A DNA stretch of 61,062 nucleotides from Solimicrobium silvestre (GCF_002976435.1 NZ_PUGF01000029.1:1-61062); one strand, 5' to 3'. Positions 30,333 through 40,198 are shown, counted from the first letter of the stretch. Numbers and translations are program-made. Notes: generated by a model from the letters alone, not told the origin.

Positions 30333-33300
30333 ATGGCCATAGGCATGAAATTAACTATTTTAAAAAGATTGGTTCCCGTTGTTGCAGTAGCGCTGATGGG
30401 AGTCACATTAATCGCTAGCATTAGCCAATACATGAACAATAAGGTGTACGACAGCACCAATTACGCCAACGTCAATGTCGTTCCCAGTCTGCTGCTACTC
30501 GGTGAAATGCGGAAGAATTATTTCCTGGCCTGGATATCAGCTCAACAATTGTTTTTTTCAATAAATGGGACAGAGAAGGAAACGCTAATCAGCCAAATCA
30601 GTGTTTACCGGCGCAACGTCGAAGATACGTTTAATAAATACGAATTTAATGGCTGTTTTGGAACACCCTGCTTTACGGATGAAGAAGATAAAAGTTTATA
30701 TTTTCAAGAAAAAGCATTGTGGGCAAAATTTAGTGACTCACTCACACAAGCATTAGCAGAGATTAGCAAAAATCAGCAAGGCCAGGTCAAAGCCCAAAAC
30801 ATCATCCTGGAAACAATGGCTTTAAATGGAAAGCTGTTGGATGTCTTGGATCAGCATCTTCAATACAACGCGGTCATCAGTAAAAGAAGTGCCGACAAGG
30901 CGGCAATTGAAAAAGAGCGGGCCTTTTACTTCCTGCAATTTATCGGCTTTGTTACGTTCATCAGCATCGGCGCAATCGGCTTTTTCAGCATCAGGTCAAT
31001 TTTACGACAGTTGGGTGGCGAACCTGCGGATGCCGCGGACATTGCCGCCAAACTAGCGCTCGGCGACCTTTCTCCTCAAATTCAGTTAAAGCCCGGCGAT
31101 ACCACGAGCTTAATGGCTAAAATCAAGCAGCTCATCAATGCTATGGAAAAAGTAGCCAACCGCGCCGATGCGGTAGGTAGAGGCAACCTGGCTGATGCCG
31201 TGGAAGTGCTTTCAGAGCGAGACCGGCTTGGTCAGGCGATCAATCATATGGTGGTGTCGCTGCGCACTGCCAGAATTATTGATGATAGAAATAATTGGCT
31301 AAATACTGGCAATAACCAGCTTGCCCAAGCACTGACCGGAGACTTTACGCCACAACAAATCGCCAATACGGCGCTAAGTACCATCGGGCATTACTTAGGT
31401 GCCGGGCGCGGCGTGCTTTACAGAATGCGTACCGATGTGGGGATGCTCGATGTACTTGGAAGTTATATGTATTCCGAGGGAGAGAATCAACAAAAAACGG
31501 TTAAATTTGGCGAAGGTGCGATCGGTCAGGTTGCCGTTGAAAAAAACCCCATCGTCTTAACCAACATAAGCCGCGCTGCCGGCGACGGCACAGCCCCCAT
31601 CCTCACCGGCACGACCAACTCACCACCGCACGCTACCTACACTTATCCGATACTTAAAGAAAACATTTTGTTGGGAGTTGTTGAATTTAGCTTTTTGGAG
31701 CAGTTAAGTGAAATTAAGCTCGATTACCTCAATTCAGCACTAAAAATTATCGCTTCCTATTTGTATGTAGCAGAGCAACGCGGCCAGATACACACACTAT
31801 TAACGTTGTCTGAACAGGCTGGGCGGGATGTCAGGAAACAAAATGACTATTTGCAAGAAGTAAATATCCGCATGGAAGAGCAGCAGCAGCAATTGCAGCA
31901 ACAGGCTGAGGAATTACTGCAATCTAATGCGCAAATGGAGCAGCAGCAACAGAATTTGCAGCAGCAATCGGAAGAACTACAACAATCCAATGCGCAGATG
32001 GAAGAACAGCACCAACTACTGGAACACAGCAACGAAGTATTGCGCCAATCGCAAACCGAGATTGATGAAAAAGCCAAGCAACTTGAGCTATCCAATCATT
32101 ACAAATCCGAATTTCTTGCCAACATGTCGCATGAACTCCGGACGCCGCTTAACGCCATCATCCTGCTTTCTAAAATGATGATGGATAATCCAGATGGCCA
32201 TCTCCGTGACAGTGAAATTAAAAGATCTGAAGTCATTCATCGCTCCGGTCAGGATTTATTGACTCTAATCAACGACGTGCTGGATTTATCCAAAGTCGAT
32301 GCGGGTCGCATCGAGCTGAATTTTGTTGAGATTTCAAGTAACGCAATCATCACCGAATTGCGGGATTTATTCGATTCAGTCGCACAAAATAATGGTGTCG
32401 AATTTATCATTCAGGATCAGCTGAACACTAAATTGAACAGCGACCCAGGCAAAATCAGCCAGATCGTACGCAATCTCTTGTCGAATGCCTTCAAGTTTAC
32501 CAAGCAAGGTAGCGTGACCTTACGCATTCAAAAAATACCCAACGATCAACTGCCTATCAGGATCTCGGTCATTGACACCGGCATCGGCATTCCACAGAAC
32601 AAACACATCAGCATCTTTGACGCATTTCGCCAAGTGGATGGCTCCACTTCGCGCGAATACGGTGGCACCGGGCTAGGACTAACCATTAGCCTGCGTTTCG
32701 CAGAATTATTAGGCGGCACCATTAGCTTGAATAGCATTGAAGGCAAAGGAAGTGAATTTACTTTATGCCTTCCAATTACCCCTCCCCTATCACCGCTATC
32801 GGCCGCTTTACCCGTGCTGACAACGAACATCAGCGCAACACCAAAAACTAACGTCAACACGCCACAAGGAAAAGTCAACGATGACCGGCATAATTTAAAA
32901 CAAAATGACAAGGTCATTTTATTGATTGATGACGATCTTGATTTTGGCACGGCAGTGATAGAAATTAACCACCGCCTCGGCTACAAAACACTTGTCGCCA
33001 ACACGGGTGCTGAAGGTCTTGCATTAACTAAGCAACATCACCCGGCCGGAATTTTGCTGGACTTAGGTTTGCCAGACAAAGACGGAACCGACATTTTGCA
33101 TGAAATTAAAACCACGCACGAACTAGCATCAATTCCTGTTTACATCATCTCAGCCAGGGATCATGACAGCACGCTTAACCAACAGGACATTGTTGGATAC
33201 CTGCAAAAACCAGTTGTTAGCAGCCAGATTGTTGAAGCAGAAGCGGCGTTAATTGATGCCATTAAACTAGCGCCTGCCGGCGGTATTTTATTGGTCACTA

Positions 33301-34100
33301 CGATGCAAAACGAGACTAACGAAACAAATGAGATATTACGCATCCTTGAATCTCGACTGGTTTCAGAGCACTATGCCGTACACATAACAACCCCGGGAGA
33401 AGAATTACAAGATGCATTGAACAATCATGAATGGGGTGTCGTAATGATTGATCTGGCTAACTTAACGATGGAGAAAGCCTTGGCAGTTGCCCAGACTATT
33501 CGCAGCGATAGCCATAATACGGCCATGCTATTTTTTGGGATCGATCAGTTAAGTGACGACGAAGAAGCTCTCCTGCGCAGCTACTCAGACAGCATTATCG
33601 TCAACGCGCCACAAGCTGGCCAACGCCTGCAAGAAAATATTGCACGATTTTTACGTACTGTGCCATCCGTTGAACAAACTCAGTTAACTTCGGTTGCGGC
33701 TCGTAGCAATGAGAAAAAACTGGCGCATAAAAAAATCCTCGTAATTGACGATGACCCACGCAATTTATTTGTGCTGACTTCCGCATTAGAGCAACAGGGC
33801 GCCAAAGTATTCAATGCGTTAAATGGCCGCCGCGCTATGGAGATGCTTGAAAACATACAGGTAAATTTAATCATTACCGACATCATGATGCCGGTAATGG
33901 ATGGGTATCAAACTATTACCGCGCTTCGTGCAAACCCTAAATTCGCTGCCATTCCGATTGTTGCGCTAACGGCCAAGGCGATGCAGCACGACAGAGAAAA
34001 TATCTTGGAAATTGGTGCCGATGATTACCTTTCCAAACCGGTAGATTACGATGTGCTGTGCAATATGGCGGCACTATGGTGTACAAAAAGCGTTGAATGA
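30333..34100 (+). CDS. Hybrid sensor histidine kinase with HAMP, GAF, coiled coil and receiver domains
   Basis: Large membrane-bound sensor kinase (1255 residues). The order is TM1 (about 12-32), a periplasmic helical sensor (about 33-195), TM2 (about 198-222), HAMP repeats (about 222-320) and GAF (about 335-475). A Gln-rich coiled coil with 21-residue repeats around EELLQSNAQMEQQ follows (about 500-590), then HisKA with His600 (NMSHELRTPLN) and HATPase (DTGIGIP, GGTGLGLTIS). Receiver 1 has Asp910 (LLDLGLPDKDG). A receiver-like module at about 985-1110 lacks the usual acidic pair. Receiver 2 has Asp1183 (ITDIMMPVMDG). The CheB-CheR fusion gene follows after 3 bases, implying an operon and probably adaptation by methylation. 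The signal is unknown. ATG 30345 is an alternative start. Confidence 0.9.
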   Translation: MAIGMKLTILKRLVPVVAVALMGVTLIASISQYMNNKVYDSTNYANVNVVPSLLLLGEMRKNYFLAWISAQQLFFSINGTEKETLISQISVYRRNVEDTFNKYEFNGCFGTPCFTDEEDKSLYFQEKALWAKFSDSLTQALAEISKNQQGQVKAQNIILETMALNGKLLDVLDQHLQYNAVISKRSADKAAIEKERAFYFLQFIGFVTFISIGAIGFFSIRSILRQLGGEPADAADIAAKLALGDLSPQIQLKPGDTTSLMAKIKQLINAMEKVANRADAVGRGNLADAVEVLSERDRLGQAINHMVVSLRTARIIDDRNNWLNTGNNQLAQALTGDFTPQQIANTALSTIGHYLGAGRGVLYRMRTDVGMLDVLGSYMYSEGENQQKTVKFGEGAIGQVAVEKNPIVLTNISRAAGDGTAPILTGTTNSPPHATYTYPILKENILLGVVEFSFLEQLSEIKLDYLNSALKIIASYLYVAEQRGQIHTLLTLSEQAGRDVRKQNDYLQEVNIRMEEQQQQLQQQAEELLQSNAQMEQQQQNLQQQSEELQQSNAQMEEQHQLLEHSNEVLRQSQTEIDEKAKQLELSNHYKSEFLANMSHELRTPLNAIILLSKMMMDNPDGHLRDSEIKRSEVIHRSGQDLLTLINDVLDLSKVDAGRIELNFVEISSNAIITELRDLFDSVAQNNGVEFIIQDQLNTKLNSDPGKISQIVRNLLSNAFKFTKQGSVTLRIQKIPNDQLPIRISVIDTGIGIPQNKHISIFDAFRQVDGSTSREYGGTGLGLTISLRFAELLGGTISLNSIEGKGSEFTLCLPITPPLSPLSAALPVLTTNISATPKTNVNTPQGKVNDDRHNLKQNDKVILLIDDDLDFGTAVIEINHRLGYKTLVANTGAEGLALTKQHHPAGILLDLGLPDKDGTDILHEIKTTHELASIPVYIISARDHDSTLNQQDIVGYLQKPVVSSQIVEAEAALIDAIKLAPAGGILLVTTMQNETNETNEILRILESRLVSEHYAVHITTPGEELQDALNNHEWGVVMIDLANLTMEKALAVAQTIRSDSHNTAMLFFGIDQLSDDEEALLRSYSDSIIVNAPQAGQRLQENIARFLRTVPSVEQTQLTSVAARSNEKKLAHKKILVIDDDPRNLFVLTSALEQQGAKVFNALNGRRAMEMLENIQVNLIITDIMMPVMDGYQTITALRANPKFAAIPIVALTAKAMQHDRENILEIGADDYLSKPVDYDVLCNMAALWCTKSVE

Positions 34101-34103
34101 ATC

Positions 34104-35816
34104 ATGGAAATCACACTTCAATCCTCTGAAAATTTGTGCCGTATTGGCGTGCTCGGCCACTTGGAAAGTGCCGCAGAGCGCGACCAGCTTCAACATATAC
34201 TCGATTCAGCCGACCAAACGGTACAGCATCAAATTGATTTTTATGATGCCGATACACTCCCGCCAGAAATCATTGCTGCAATTGCCAGATGCCTGACTAG
34301 ATTAGTCCAGATTAAAATAATTACTTACCATTATCTGCTCACGCATAGCCTGATGCGCCTGGACTTACCGGTGCACCCGATTGCGGTGAGAATCAATAAA
34401 GCGCAGGCTCAAACTAAGCTCCAAATTCAAGCATTAGCCTTAGCGGGTTCCGCCAACAGCTTGGATAAAATTCTACCGATTATTGAACAGCTTCCATTAG
34501 GCAAAATGGCCGTGTTTGTAGTGCAGCATGTATTGGAAAATCAAATTAATCTGTTGGATACCTTACTGCGGACTCGTACCGAATATAAGGTTGTCATGCC
34601 GCAGAATTTAATGCCGATAGAACCTGGAACAATTTATGTAGCGCCACCAGGGCATCACATGAAGGTAGCTCATGGTCTGGTTTACCTGACTCGCGACAAG
34701 GCAGTTCAGTACGCAAGGCCGTCGATTGATGTGTTATTTGAGTCGCTGGCAAGCGAGTATGGCAGCCAACTAATGGCGATTCTGTTATGCGGATTTGGCC
34801 GGGACGGCGTGGATGGCTGCGCCAAGTTAACCAACGCAGGTGCTTGCGTCATCATTGAAAACGGTGCGGAATGTGAGAACGCGCGGGCACTTCCCGATGC
34901 AGCAATTGAAGCTGGTAAATTCAACCATGTTTTAAAATTACCCGTCATTTGCAGCCTGGTTGCGGCAACCGTTTACACCAATGACACCGCTATAACGGAG
35001 CATCAGCTAGAGCTATTTATAGATGCGCTATTGAGTCATTATGGTTATGACTTCAGAGGCTATCAACAAGCCAGCTTTAAGCGCCGGATCATGCACATCA
35101 TGATGAAATTTGAACTGCCCAATTTGCTTGATTTTGAGCGTGCAATTTTCTCCGACAGCACCCTATTCAATCGCATGATGGCGGAAATTTCCGTTGGAGT
35201 AAGTACCTTCTTCAGACACCCAGAACAGTTTCTACTGTTGCGCGAAAAAATCTTCCCTTACCTGGAAAGTTTTCCGGTCATTAAATTATGGTCGGCAGGT
35301 TGTGCCACCGGCGAAGAGCCTTATTCTTTAGCTATTTTGCTAGAAGAATTAGGCTTGCTTAAACGCAGCCGCTTATTTGCCACGGATTTTAATGCTTACT
35401 TAATTGACATAGCCAAGGCGGGTTTATTCCCGCAGAAATCATTAGAAACCAGCCAGCAAAATTATGAAAAAAGTGGCGGAAAAAATAATTTCTTCTCCTT
35501 CATTGAACAAGGTAGTCACTACCTAACAGTCAAAGATTCCATACGCAGCACGACTTTGTTTCATCGACACTCGTTGGTTGACGAGGGTATTTTTAACGAG
35601 TTTCAATTCATCATCTGTCGCAATGTCATGATTTATTTCAAACCTGAATTACAAAGCAAGATACTTGAACGGTTTGCACGCTCCTTGCACCGTGATGGCT
35701 TTCTGGTTCTTGGCCCACAAGATGGCATGCATCATCTGGCTCGTTCAGCGGGCTTCGTGCCTTACATCACCGGCAGTCACGTGTATCGCTTGGGCAATGG
35801 AGGCTTACATGGGTGA
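34104..35816 (+). CDS. CheB-CheR fusion: protein-glutamate methylesterase plus methyltransferase
   Basis: Single 570-residue chain joining both enzymes of receptor adaptation. Residues 1-105 form a small STAS-like domain (inference from the alternating strand-helix pattern). The CheB domain (about 110-290) keeps the catalytic triad Ser116 (LAGSANS), His142 (VVQHVLE) and Asp234 (GFGRDGVDG), with spacings close to E. coli CheB. The usual CheB receiver domain is absent. The CheR domain (about 295-560) has SVGVSTFFRHPEQF, the SAM loop WSAGCATGEEPYS (about 396-408), ATDFNAYLIDIAKAG and ICRNVMIYF. No chemoreceptor lies nearby, so the likely target is the neighbouring kinase. The 3' end overlaps the next gene by 8 bases. 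Confidence 0.9.
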   Translation: MEITLQSSENLCRIGVLGHLESAAERDQLQHILDSADQTVQHQIDFYDADTLPPEIIAAIARCLTRLVQIKIITYHYLLTHSLMRLDLPVHPIAVRINKAQAQTKLQIQALALAGSANSLDKILPIIEQLPLGKMAVFVVQHVLENQINLLDTLLRTRTEYKVVMPQNLMPIEPGTIYVAPPGHHMKVAHGLVYLTRDKAVQYARPSIDVLFESLASEYGSQLMAILLCGFGRDGVDGCAKLTNAGACVIIENGAECENARALPDAAIEAGKFNHVLKLPVICSLVAATVYTNDTAITEHQLELFIDALLSHYGYDFRGYQQASFKRRIMHIMMKFELPNLLDFERAIFSDSTLFNRMMAEISVGVSTFFRHPEQFLLLREKIFPYLESFPVIKLWSAGCATGEEPYSLAILLEELGLLKRSRLFATDFNAYLIDIAKAGLFPQKSLETSQQNYEKSGGKNNFFSFIEQGSHYLTVKDSIRSTTLFHRHSLVDEGIFNEFQFIICRNVMIYFKPELQSKILERFARSLHRDGFLVLGPQDGMHHLARSAGFVPYITGSHVYRLGNGGLHG

Positions 35817-37017
35817 ACTATTTAAGATTCTCGCCGTTGATGACAATCAGGGTAATCGATTTTTACTCAACGAATTACTCGCGCGTTTGCCTGATGTTGA
35901 AGTCATTGAAGCCTCCAGCGGCGCAGAAGCGTTATTGCGTACCGTTGAACATGATTTTCAATTAATTTTGCTGGATGTCCATATGCCGATCATGGATGGT
36001 TATGAAACTGCCCGGCTGCTACAAATGACTTCGCGCACCCGAAATATTCCGATTGTATTTCTTACTGCCGTATTTAAGTCGGAAGAATTTATCAAGCGCG
36101 GCTACGCGTTGGGTGCGGTCGATTATTTAACCAAACCGTTAGACGATAATATTTTCCTAAATCGGGTCAGGCATTACCAGCACCTGCAAGACAGGGAAAA
36201 CCGTTTAATCACCGCACTTTCTGAAATGCGTTCGATGCAGGATAACTTGCTGCAATCAGAAAAACTTTCTGCGCTCGGTGCGATGGTGGCAGGCGTTTCA
36301 CACGAGCTCAATACACCGTTAGGTAATTCAAAACTCGCCATTTCAACCATGCACGACCGGCTCAACGAACTCAATCGTCACTACCTTGCAGGCACGATCA
36401 AACGCAGCAATATTGAAGAATTTATCAAGGAAAGTTTAGATATTGTGGTGCTCGCCAATCGCTCAATTGAGCGCGCGTTAAACTTGGTGGTCACGTTTAA
36501 ACAGGTCGCGGTTGATCAAACTTCAGAACAACGCCGTCTATTTGATTTAGCCACTGTGATTAATGAAACCATCACGAGTTTGCGGCCGAGTTTTAAGCAT
36601 GACCCGTGGCAATTTGATATAGAGATACCGGCAGGAATTCAAATGGATAGTTACCCCGGTCCTCTGGAGCAGATCATCATCAATTTAGTTCACAACAGCA
36701 TACGTCACGGTTTTGATGGGCGCGGTCATGGGTGTATCACCATCCGTGCCAGCACGGAGGAAAACGACCTATCCCAGAAGCTGGTGACGATCGTCTTTAA
36801 AGACGATGGCAACGGCATTGCACCCAATAATATTGGCAGGGTATTTGATCCATTTTTTACTACCCGGCTAGGACGCGGCGGCTCAGGCATCGGCTTAAAC
36901 ATCACCCACCGGATCGCCACATCGCTACTGGCCGGCAGCATTCACGTTGAATCTGAATTCGGTTTCGGAGCGACATTTACCTTAACCGTTCCATGCAAGG
37001 TGCATTCTGCGATTTAA
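35809..37017 (+). CDS. Response regulator fused to histidine kinase (REC-HisKA-HATPase)
   Basis: Soluble 402-residue kinase with an N-terminal receiver: ILAVDDNQGNRFLL, phospho-acceptor Asp56 in LLDVHMPIMDG, and the late Lys in DYLTKPLD. A coiled linker leads to a HisKA helix with His165 (GVSHELNTPLG) and a C-terminal ATPase (NLVHNSIRHGF, DDGNGIAPNNIGRVFDPFFTTR, GGSGIGLNITHRI). I place the start at ATG 35809 because GGAGG lies at 35799-35803, five bases upstream. A longer frame from 35665 adds Cys/Trp-rich shadow sequence. It is coupled to the CheB-CheR gene by an 8-base overlap. It probably takes phosphate from, or passes it to, the large hybrid kinase. No dedicated DNA-binding output is encoded in the operon. 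Confidence 0.9.
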   Translation: MGELFKILAVDDNQGNRFLLNELLARLPDVEVIEASSGAEALLRTVEHDFQLILLDVHMPIMDGYETARLLQMTSRTRNIPIVFLTAVFKSEEFIKRGYALGAVDYLTKPLDDNIFLNRVRHYQHLQDRENRLITALSEMRSMQDNLLQSEKLSALGAMVAGVSHELNTPLGNSKLAISTMHDRLNELNRHYLAGTIKRSNIEEFIKESLDIVVLANRSIERALNLVVTFKQVAVDQTSEQRRLFDLATVINETITSLRPSFKHDPWQFDIEIPAGIQMDSYPGPLEQIIINLVHNSIRHGFDGRGHGCITIRASTEENDLSQKLVTIVFKDDGNGIAPNNIGRVFDPFFTTRLGRGGSGIGLNITHRIATSLLAGSIHVESEFGFGATFTLTVPCKVHSAI

Positions 37018-37025
37018 AGCCGAAT

Positions 37026-39563
37026 TTAAGGCTGAACTTGCGGCGCACAAGTTGGTGCAGCAGGAAAAGTTACCTCAAATAAGCGCTCATCAATCCAATG
37101 TACTTTTACTTTTAATTTATTCGCGGCGCCCAGCCCATTAATTGCTAAACAAAGATCTTTGTCGCAACGTGCCTGTACCGTTTTAGTATCAGCCGCTGGT
37201 TGCACATTACCTGAACTAATTAAGTCATTACTCATCCAGTCGATTAATTCCAGCTGAGGCCCATGAATTAATAAACCGCGTCCATCCGTGTCACACGTTA
37301 AGGCATCAATCTGCGGAAAAAAAACAATGGAGCGATTCAATGCCTGCCAATCACCGGCCAAACCGGACGGTTGATGCTTAATGCGATACCAAATCGGATT
37401 CACAATACTAGGTAACTGAATTTTTGCGAAGGAAATGGGACTTCTGGTCCGCAATTCGTTATGCGCTAAATCAGACATCATCGGCACTGAAATGACGGCA
37501 TTATCGGCTTGCGGGTTATTAGCAACTTCATTTTCGGCACCGTCTCCAAACTTCAGTTGTAAAACATAAGAACCATGACTTAATTTGTAGCCGCCAAAAG
37601 CATGCATCAATATGCTAATACCTGAATCTTCCGTAATAAACTGATCATCGGCACTTAAATTCCACTGCAGCGCTTTTGACGACAAGGTTGCCACCGTTGC
37701 ATTAAGCGGAGCAACGGTCATGTGCGGACGTGCTTCAATTTTCGTCACCGCAACATCAAAAGAAGCGGGTTCTTTTTCCAAATGTCTAATAGTGACTTTG
37801 GCAGGAAATTTTGCATTCGCCGCCACGTCAGCGGGACAAGAAAATATCCGGCTTGTGCTGCTAACCGGGCTCGCATTTAACGTTAAATTAGGCACATCGC
37901 TGGCACGACAAAGCAGATTGTTCCCTAATTGGATGACCTCAATCCGATCAAGATTATCACCATAAACACTCAGCTCCGTTTCAAGATCGTAATGCACCAG
38001 CCGCTGTATATGCGCTCGACGCTGTTGAATAGTCACGACTAATTCTTGTTTGGCCGCGCCATATTGTTGCACTTCCAATGTCGCCGGGCCCGGTTCGGCT
38101 TTACTCAGGTCAACACTGAGTTCGTTGGGCAGCTCCGCCGTGCTACTTGCCAGAGTTTTTCCATTCACCAGCAAATTCACCTGCTCAATACACGCATTGC
38201 CATTGACACCGGTAAACCCAAGCTTGGTTTGCTCACCTGAAATTAAGCTATCCAACCCCACTATTTGCGCCAGCAATGGTGCATTGGTCGGCACCACAAA
38301 ATTAAACGGGCTAAGACTTACTTCGGCAAAACCAAATTTCGCCGTCAGGGTTGCGTCTAATAGTTGCCCATGCAGAGTCAGTGCAGAATCCGTATTTTTG
38401 TAATCAAACAAAAAATGCCCGGTGTCTGGCTTGAAGTCAATGACGTTAAATTGCGCCAACATCGCACTAGAGCCGTGCTCTTTAATGACTAAATTCCAGT
38501 CATGCCAATAATTGAGTAAAGGGAGCCGGCCTTTAACGCTGCTCACTATGTCACCTTTAGCCAGACAGAACGGGGTTTTACTTTCCAACACCAGTTCCGG
38601 TGCTTTACCGGGAAACCAACTTGGTACATACACATAGGCAGTTTTTATATCGCCGCTTTTAAAGCGCGCGTTGGTAAATAATTGGATCGTAGTCGTAGCG
38701 GCTTTTCTTTGCCCTAATGAAGGCGCAAAATCATAATTGTCGCCATATTTATTCACTAAATAAGTGCTCGTCTCGGTCACTAATTTTAAACCGGCAAAAA
38801 TATCCGTTGGGAGCTTAACTGAGGCCGCATCAGGGCCGGCGGCTAGCCAGATATCATTTGAAGGAACCAACAAATCTTCGCTAGCTACGATATAGGCGGC
38901 AACACATTTTGAATTTACCGTTCCGTCCTTAAAACAATCCGGGTCGACATATTTAACGCCAAATTTAGCGGCTAAGGACTTCGCCGCATCGACCGCCTGA
39001 TCTGATTTTTTAGTTTGAATAACCGCATCCAGCGCACGCGATATAAATGCAATCGCATGATTAATCTGGTCTATTTTTTGCAGATCGACAAAGCGCTGTG
39101 GATCGGTTTTGATGGCGTCGCTAATTAATGCAGCCGATTCGGAAAAGCTCGTGTGCAATCCAAACATGGTGCGCACTTGAGGCGCTAACACAATAATGGG
39201 AATTTGATCGTCTGCAGCAATCTCAATCGCGACCTCACCGGCATGATCGGACAGATCAAATTGTCGCGTTACGACATTATTGCTGATCGGCGTTACTGTC
39301 GCCAAAACGGCTAACCATTTCACGTCGGTTTTTTCAGCCTGGTCAGTCGTAACAACCAGTTTGTCGCCTTTGCGTAAATGATTGACTAAAAATATCGGGA
39401 GACTTTCCTTGCCACGCACCACATTAGCGGTAATGGTTGGGCCGAGATGACTGATGTTTTCTGGTGGCGGACTAGCTGGCGCAGCACTGGCGAATTGCTC
39501 GAAAAACAACGTGCTAAGCAGTAAAAAAATTGGAAGTAATTTATTCAATGTTATTTTCATCAT
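37026..39563 (-). CDS. Exported protein of unknown function, 845 residues
   Basis: I do not recognise a family. A clear signal peptide (about 1-28, ending ASAAP) indicates export. The rest has few hydrophobic stretches, alternates short strand-like segments (LTLHGQLLDATL, ATLEVQQYG, AKVTIRHLEK) and looks like several beta-sandwich modules, so it is probably periplasmic or surface-bound. Cysteines appear in spaced pairs (for example DCFKDGTVNSKC near 220, RCDKDLC near 805) that could form disulfides. It converges with the signalling operon (8 bases between stops) and may sense or act with it, but this is inference. The C-terminal 40 residues recur in the decayed fragment at 29819-29990. The ATG at 39560 is an alternative start. 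Confidence 0.75.
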   Translation of the reverse strand: MMKITLNKLLPIFLLLSTLFFEQFASAAPASPPPENISHLGPTITANVVRGKESLPIFLVNHLRKGDKLVVTTDQAEKTDVKWLAVLATVTPISNNVVTRQFDLSDHAGEVAIEIAADDQIPIIVLAPQVRTMFGLHTSFSESAALISDAIKTDPQRFVDLQKIDQINHAIAFISRALDAVIQTKKSDQAVDAAKSLAAKFGVKYVDPDCFKDGTVNSKCVAAYIVASEDLLVPSNDIWLAAGPDAASVKLPTDIFAGLKLVTETSTYLVNKYGDNYDFAPSLGQRKAATTTIQLFTNARFKSGDIKTAYVYVPSWFPGKAPELVLESKTPFCLAKGDIVSSVKGRLPLLNYWHDWNLVIKEHGSSAMLAQFNVIDFKPDTGHFLFDYKNTDSALTLHGQLLDATLTAKFGFAEVSLSPFNFVVPTNAPLLAQIVGLDSLISGEQTKLGFTGVNGNACIEQVNLLVNGKTLASSTAELPNELSVDLSKAEPGPATLEVQQYGAAKQELVVTIQQRRAHIQRLVHYDLETELSVYGDNLDRIEVIQLGNNLLCRASDVPNLTLNASPVSSTSRIFSCPADVAANAKFPAKVTIRHLEKEPASFDVAVTKIEARPHMTVAPLNATVATLSSKALQWNLSADDQFITEDSGISILMHAFGGYKLSHGSYVLQLKFGDGAENEVANNPQADNAVISVPMMSDLAHNELRTRSPISFAKIQLPSIVNPIWYRIKHQPSGLAGDWQALNRSIVFFPQIDALTCDTDGRGLLIHGPQLELIDWMSNDLISSGNVQPAADTKTVQARCDKDLCLAINGLGAANKLKVKVHWIDERLFEVTFPAAPTCAPQVQP

Positions 39564-39630
39564 GTATTAGCGTGCCTTGAAGAACCTCATTTTAATTCAT
39601 GCGCGAGGTATTTGAATTAACTGGCACGCA

Positions 39631-39662
39631 CAAACGCATGAAGAAAAATCTTCATGCGTTTG
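39631..39662. terminator. Hairpin between the lipoprotein and exported-protein genes
   Basis: A 14-bp perfect inverted repeat (CAAACGCATGAAGA at 39631-39644, loop AAAA, TCTTCATGCGTTTG at 39649-39662) begins 8 bases after the lipoprotein stop codon. It lacks a strong T-tract, so it may be a terminator or an mRNA-stabilising stem. Confidence 0.65.
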
Positions 39663-39670
39663 TTTACAGA

Positions 39671-40198
39671 TTATTTACCAGCATAAACCAAGTCGGCGCG
39701 ACGGTTTTCAGCCCACGCAGCAGCGTCGTTACCACTGGCTTTTGGTTTTTCTTTACCAAATGAAACCGCTTCCATACGTGAACTTGGCACACCCGAAGCA
39801 GCTAATGCTTTCAGTTCTGCTTCTGCACGCTTTTCGCCCAAAGCGAGGTTATATTCGGCACCGCCACGGCTATCGGTATTACCTTGAATAACGATGCTAC
39901 GCGCAGTATGTGACACCAGATAATTAGCGTGCGCCGTGTTTAACGCTGCAAACTCTGGCTTGATACTGTATTGATCAAAGTCAAAATAAATACTACGTTT
40001 AGCCAACATGCCATGTGCGTCATTTAACGGATCAAGCACCGGCGCGACTACCGCAGCAACTGTACGTACCTGTGCCGGCGCTGGTGCTGCTGCAACGGGT
40101 GTTGGTACTGACGTTGCTACTTTTGGCGTAGTTCCGCAAGCAGTAACTAATAGAGCAGCTGTAGTAGCAAGAGCGATGGTTGTTAACGTTTGTTTCAT
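39671..40198 (-). CDS. OmpA-family (Pal-like) outer-membrane lipoprotein
   Basis: Peptidoglycan-associated lipoprotein-like protein of 175 residues. The signal peptide ends in a lipobox LLVTACG, with the lipidated Cys near residue 21. An Ala/Pro/Val-rich linker (about 25-60) leads to an OmpA C-terminal domain: SIYFDFDQYSIKPEF, IVIQGNTDSRGGAEYNLALGEKRAEA and ENRRADLVYAGK, with the peptidoglycan-contacting Asp and Arg in place. True pal normally lies next to tolB. Here it stands alone between clcA and the exported-protein gene, so it is a Pal-like paralogue or a displaced gene. A hairpin follows the stop. Confidence 0.9.
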   Translation of the reverse strand: MKQTLTTIALATTAALLVTACGTTPKVATSVPTPVAAAPAPAQVRTVAAVVAPVLDPLNDAHGMLAKRSIYFDFDQYSIKPEFAALNTAHANYLVSHTARSIVIQGNTDSRGGAEYNLALGEKRAEAELKALAASGVPSSRMEAVSFGKEKPKASGNDAAAWAENRRADLVYAGK

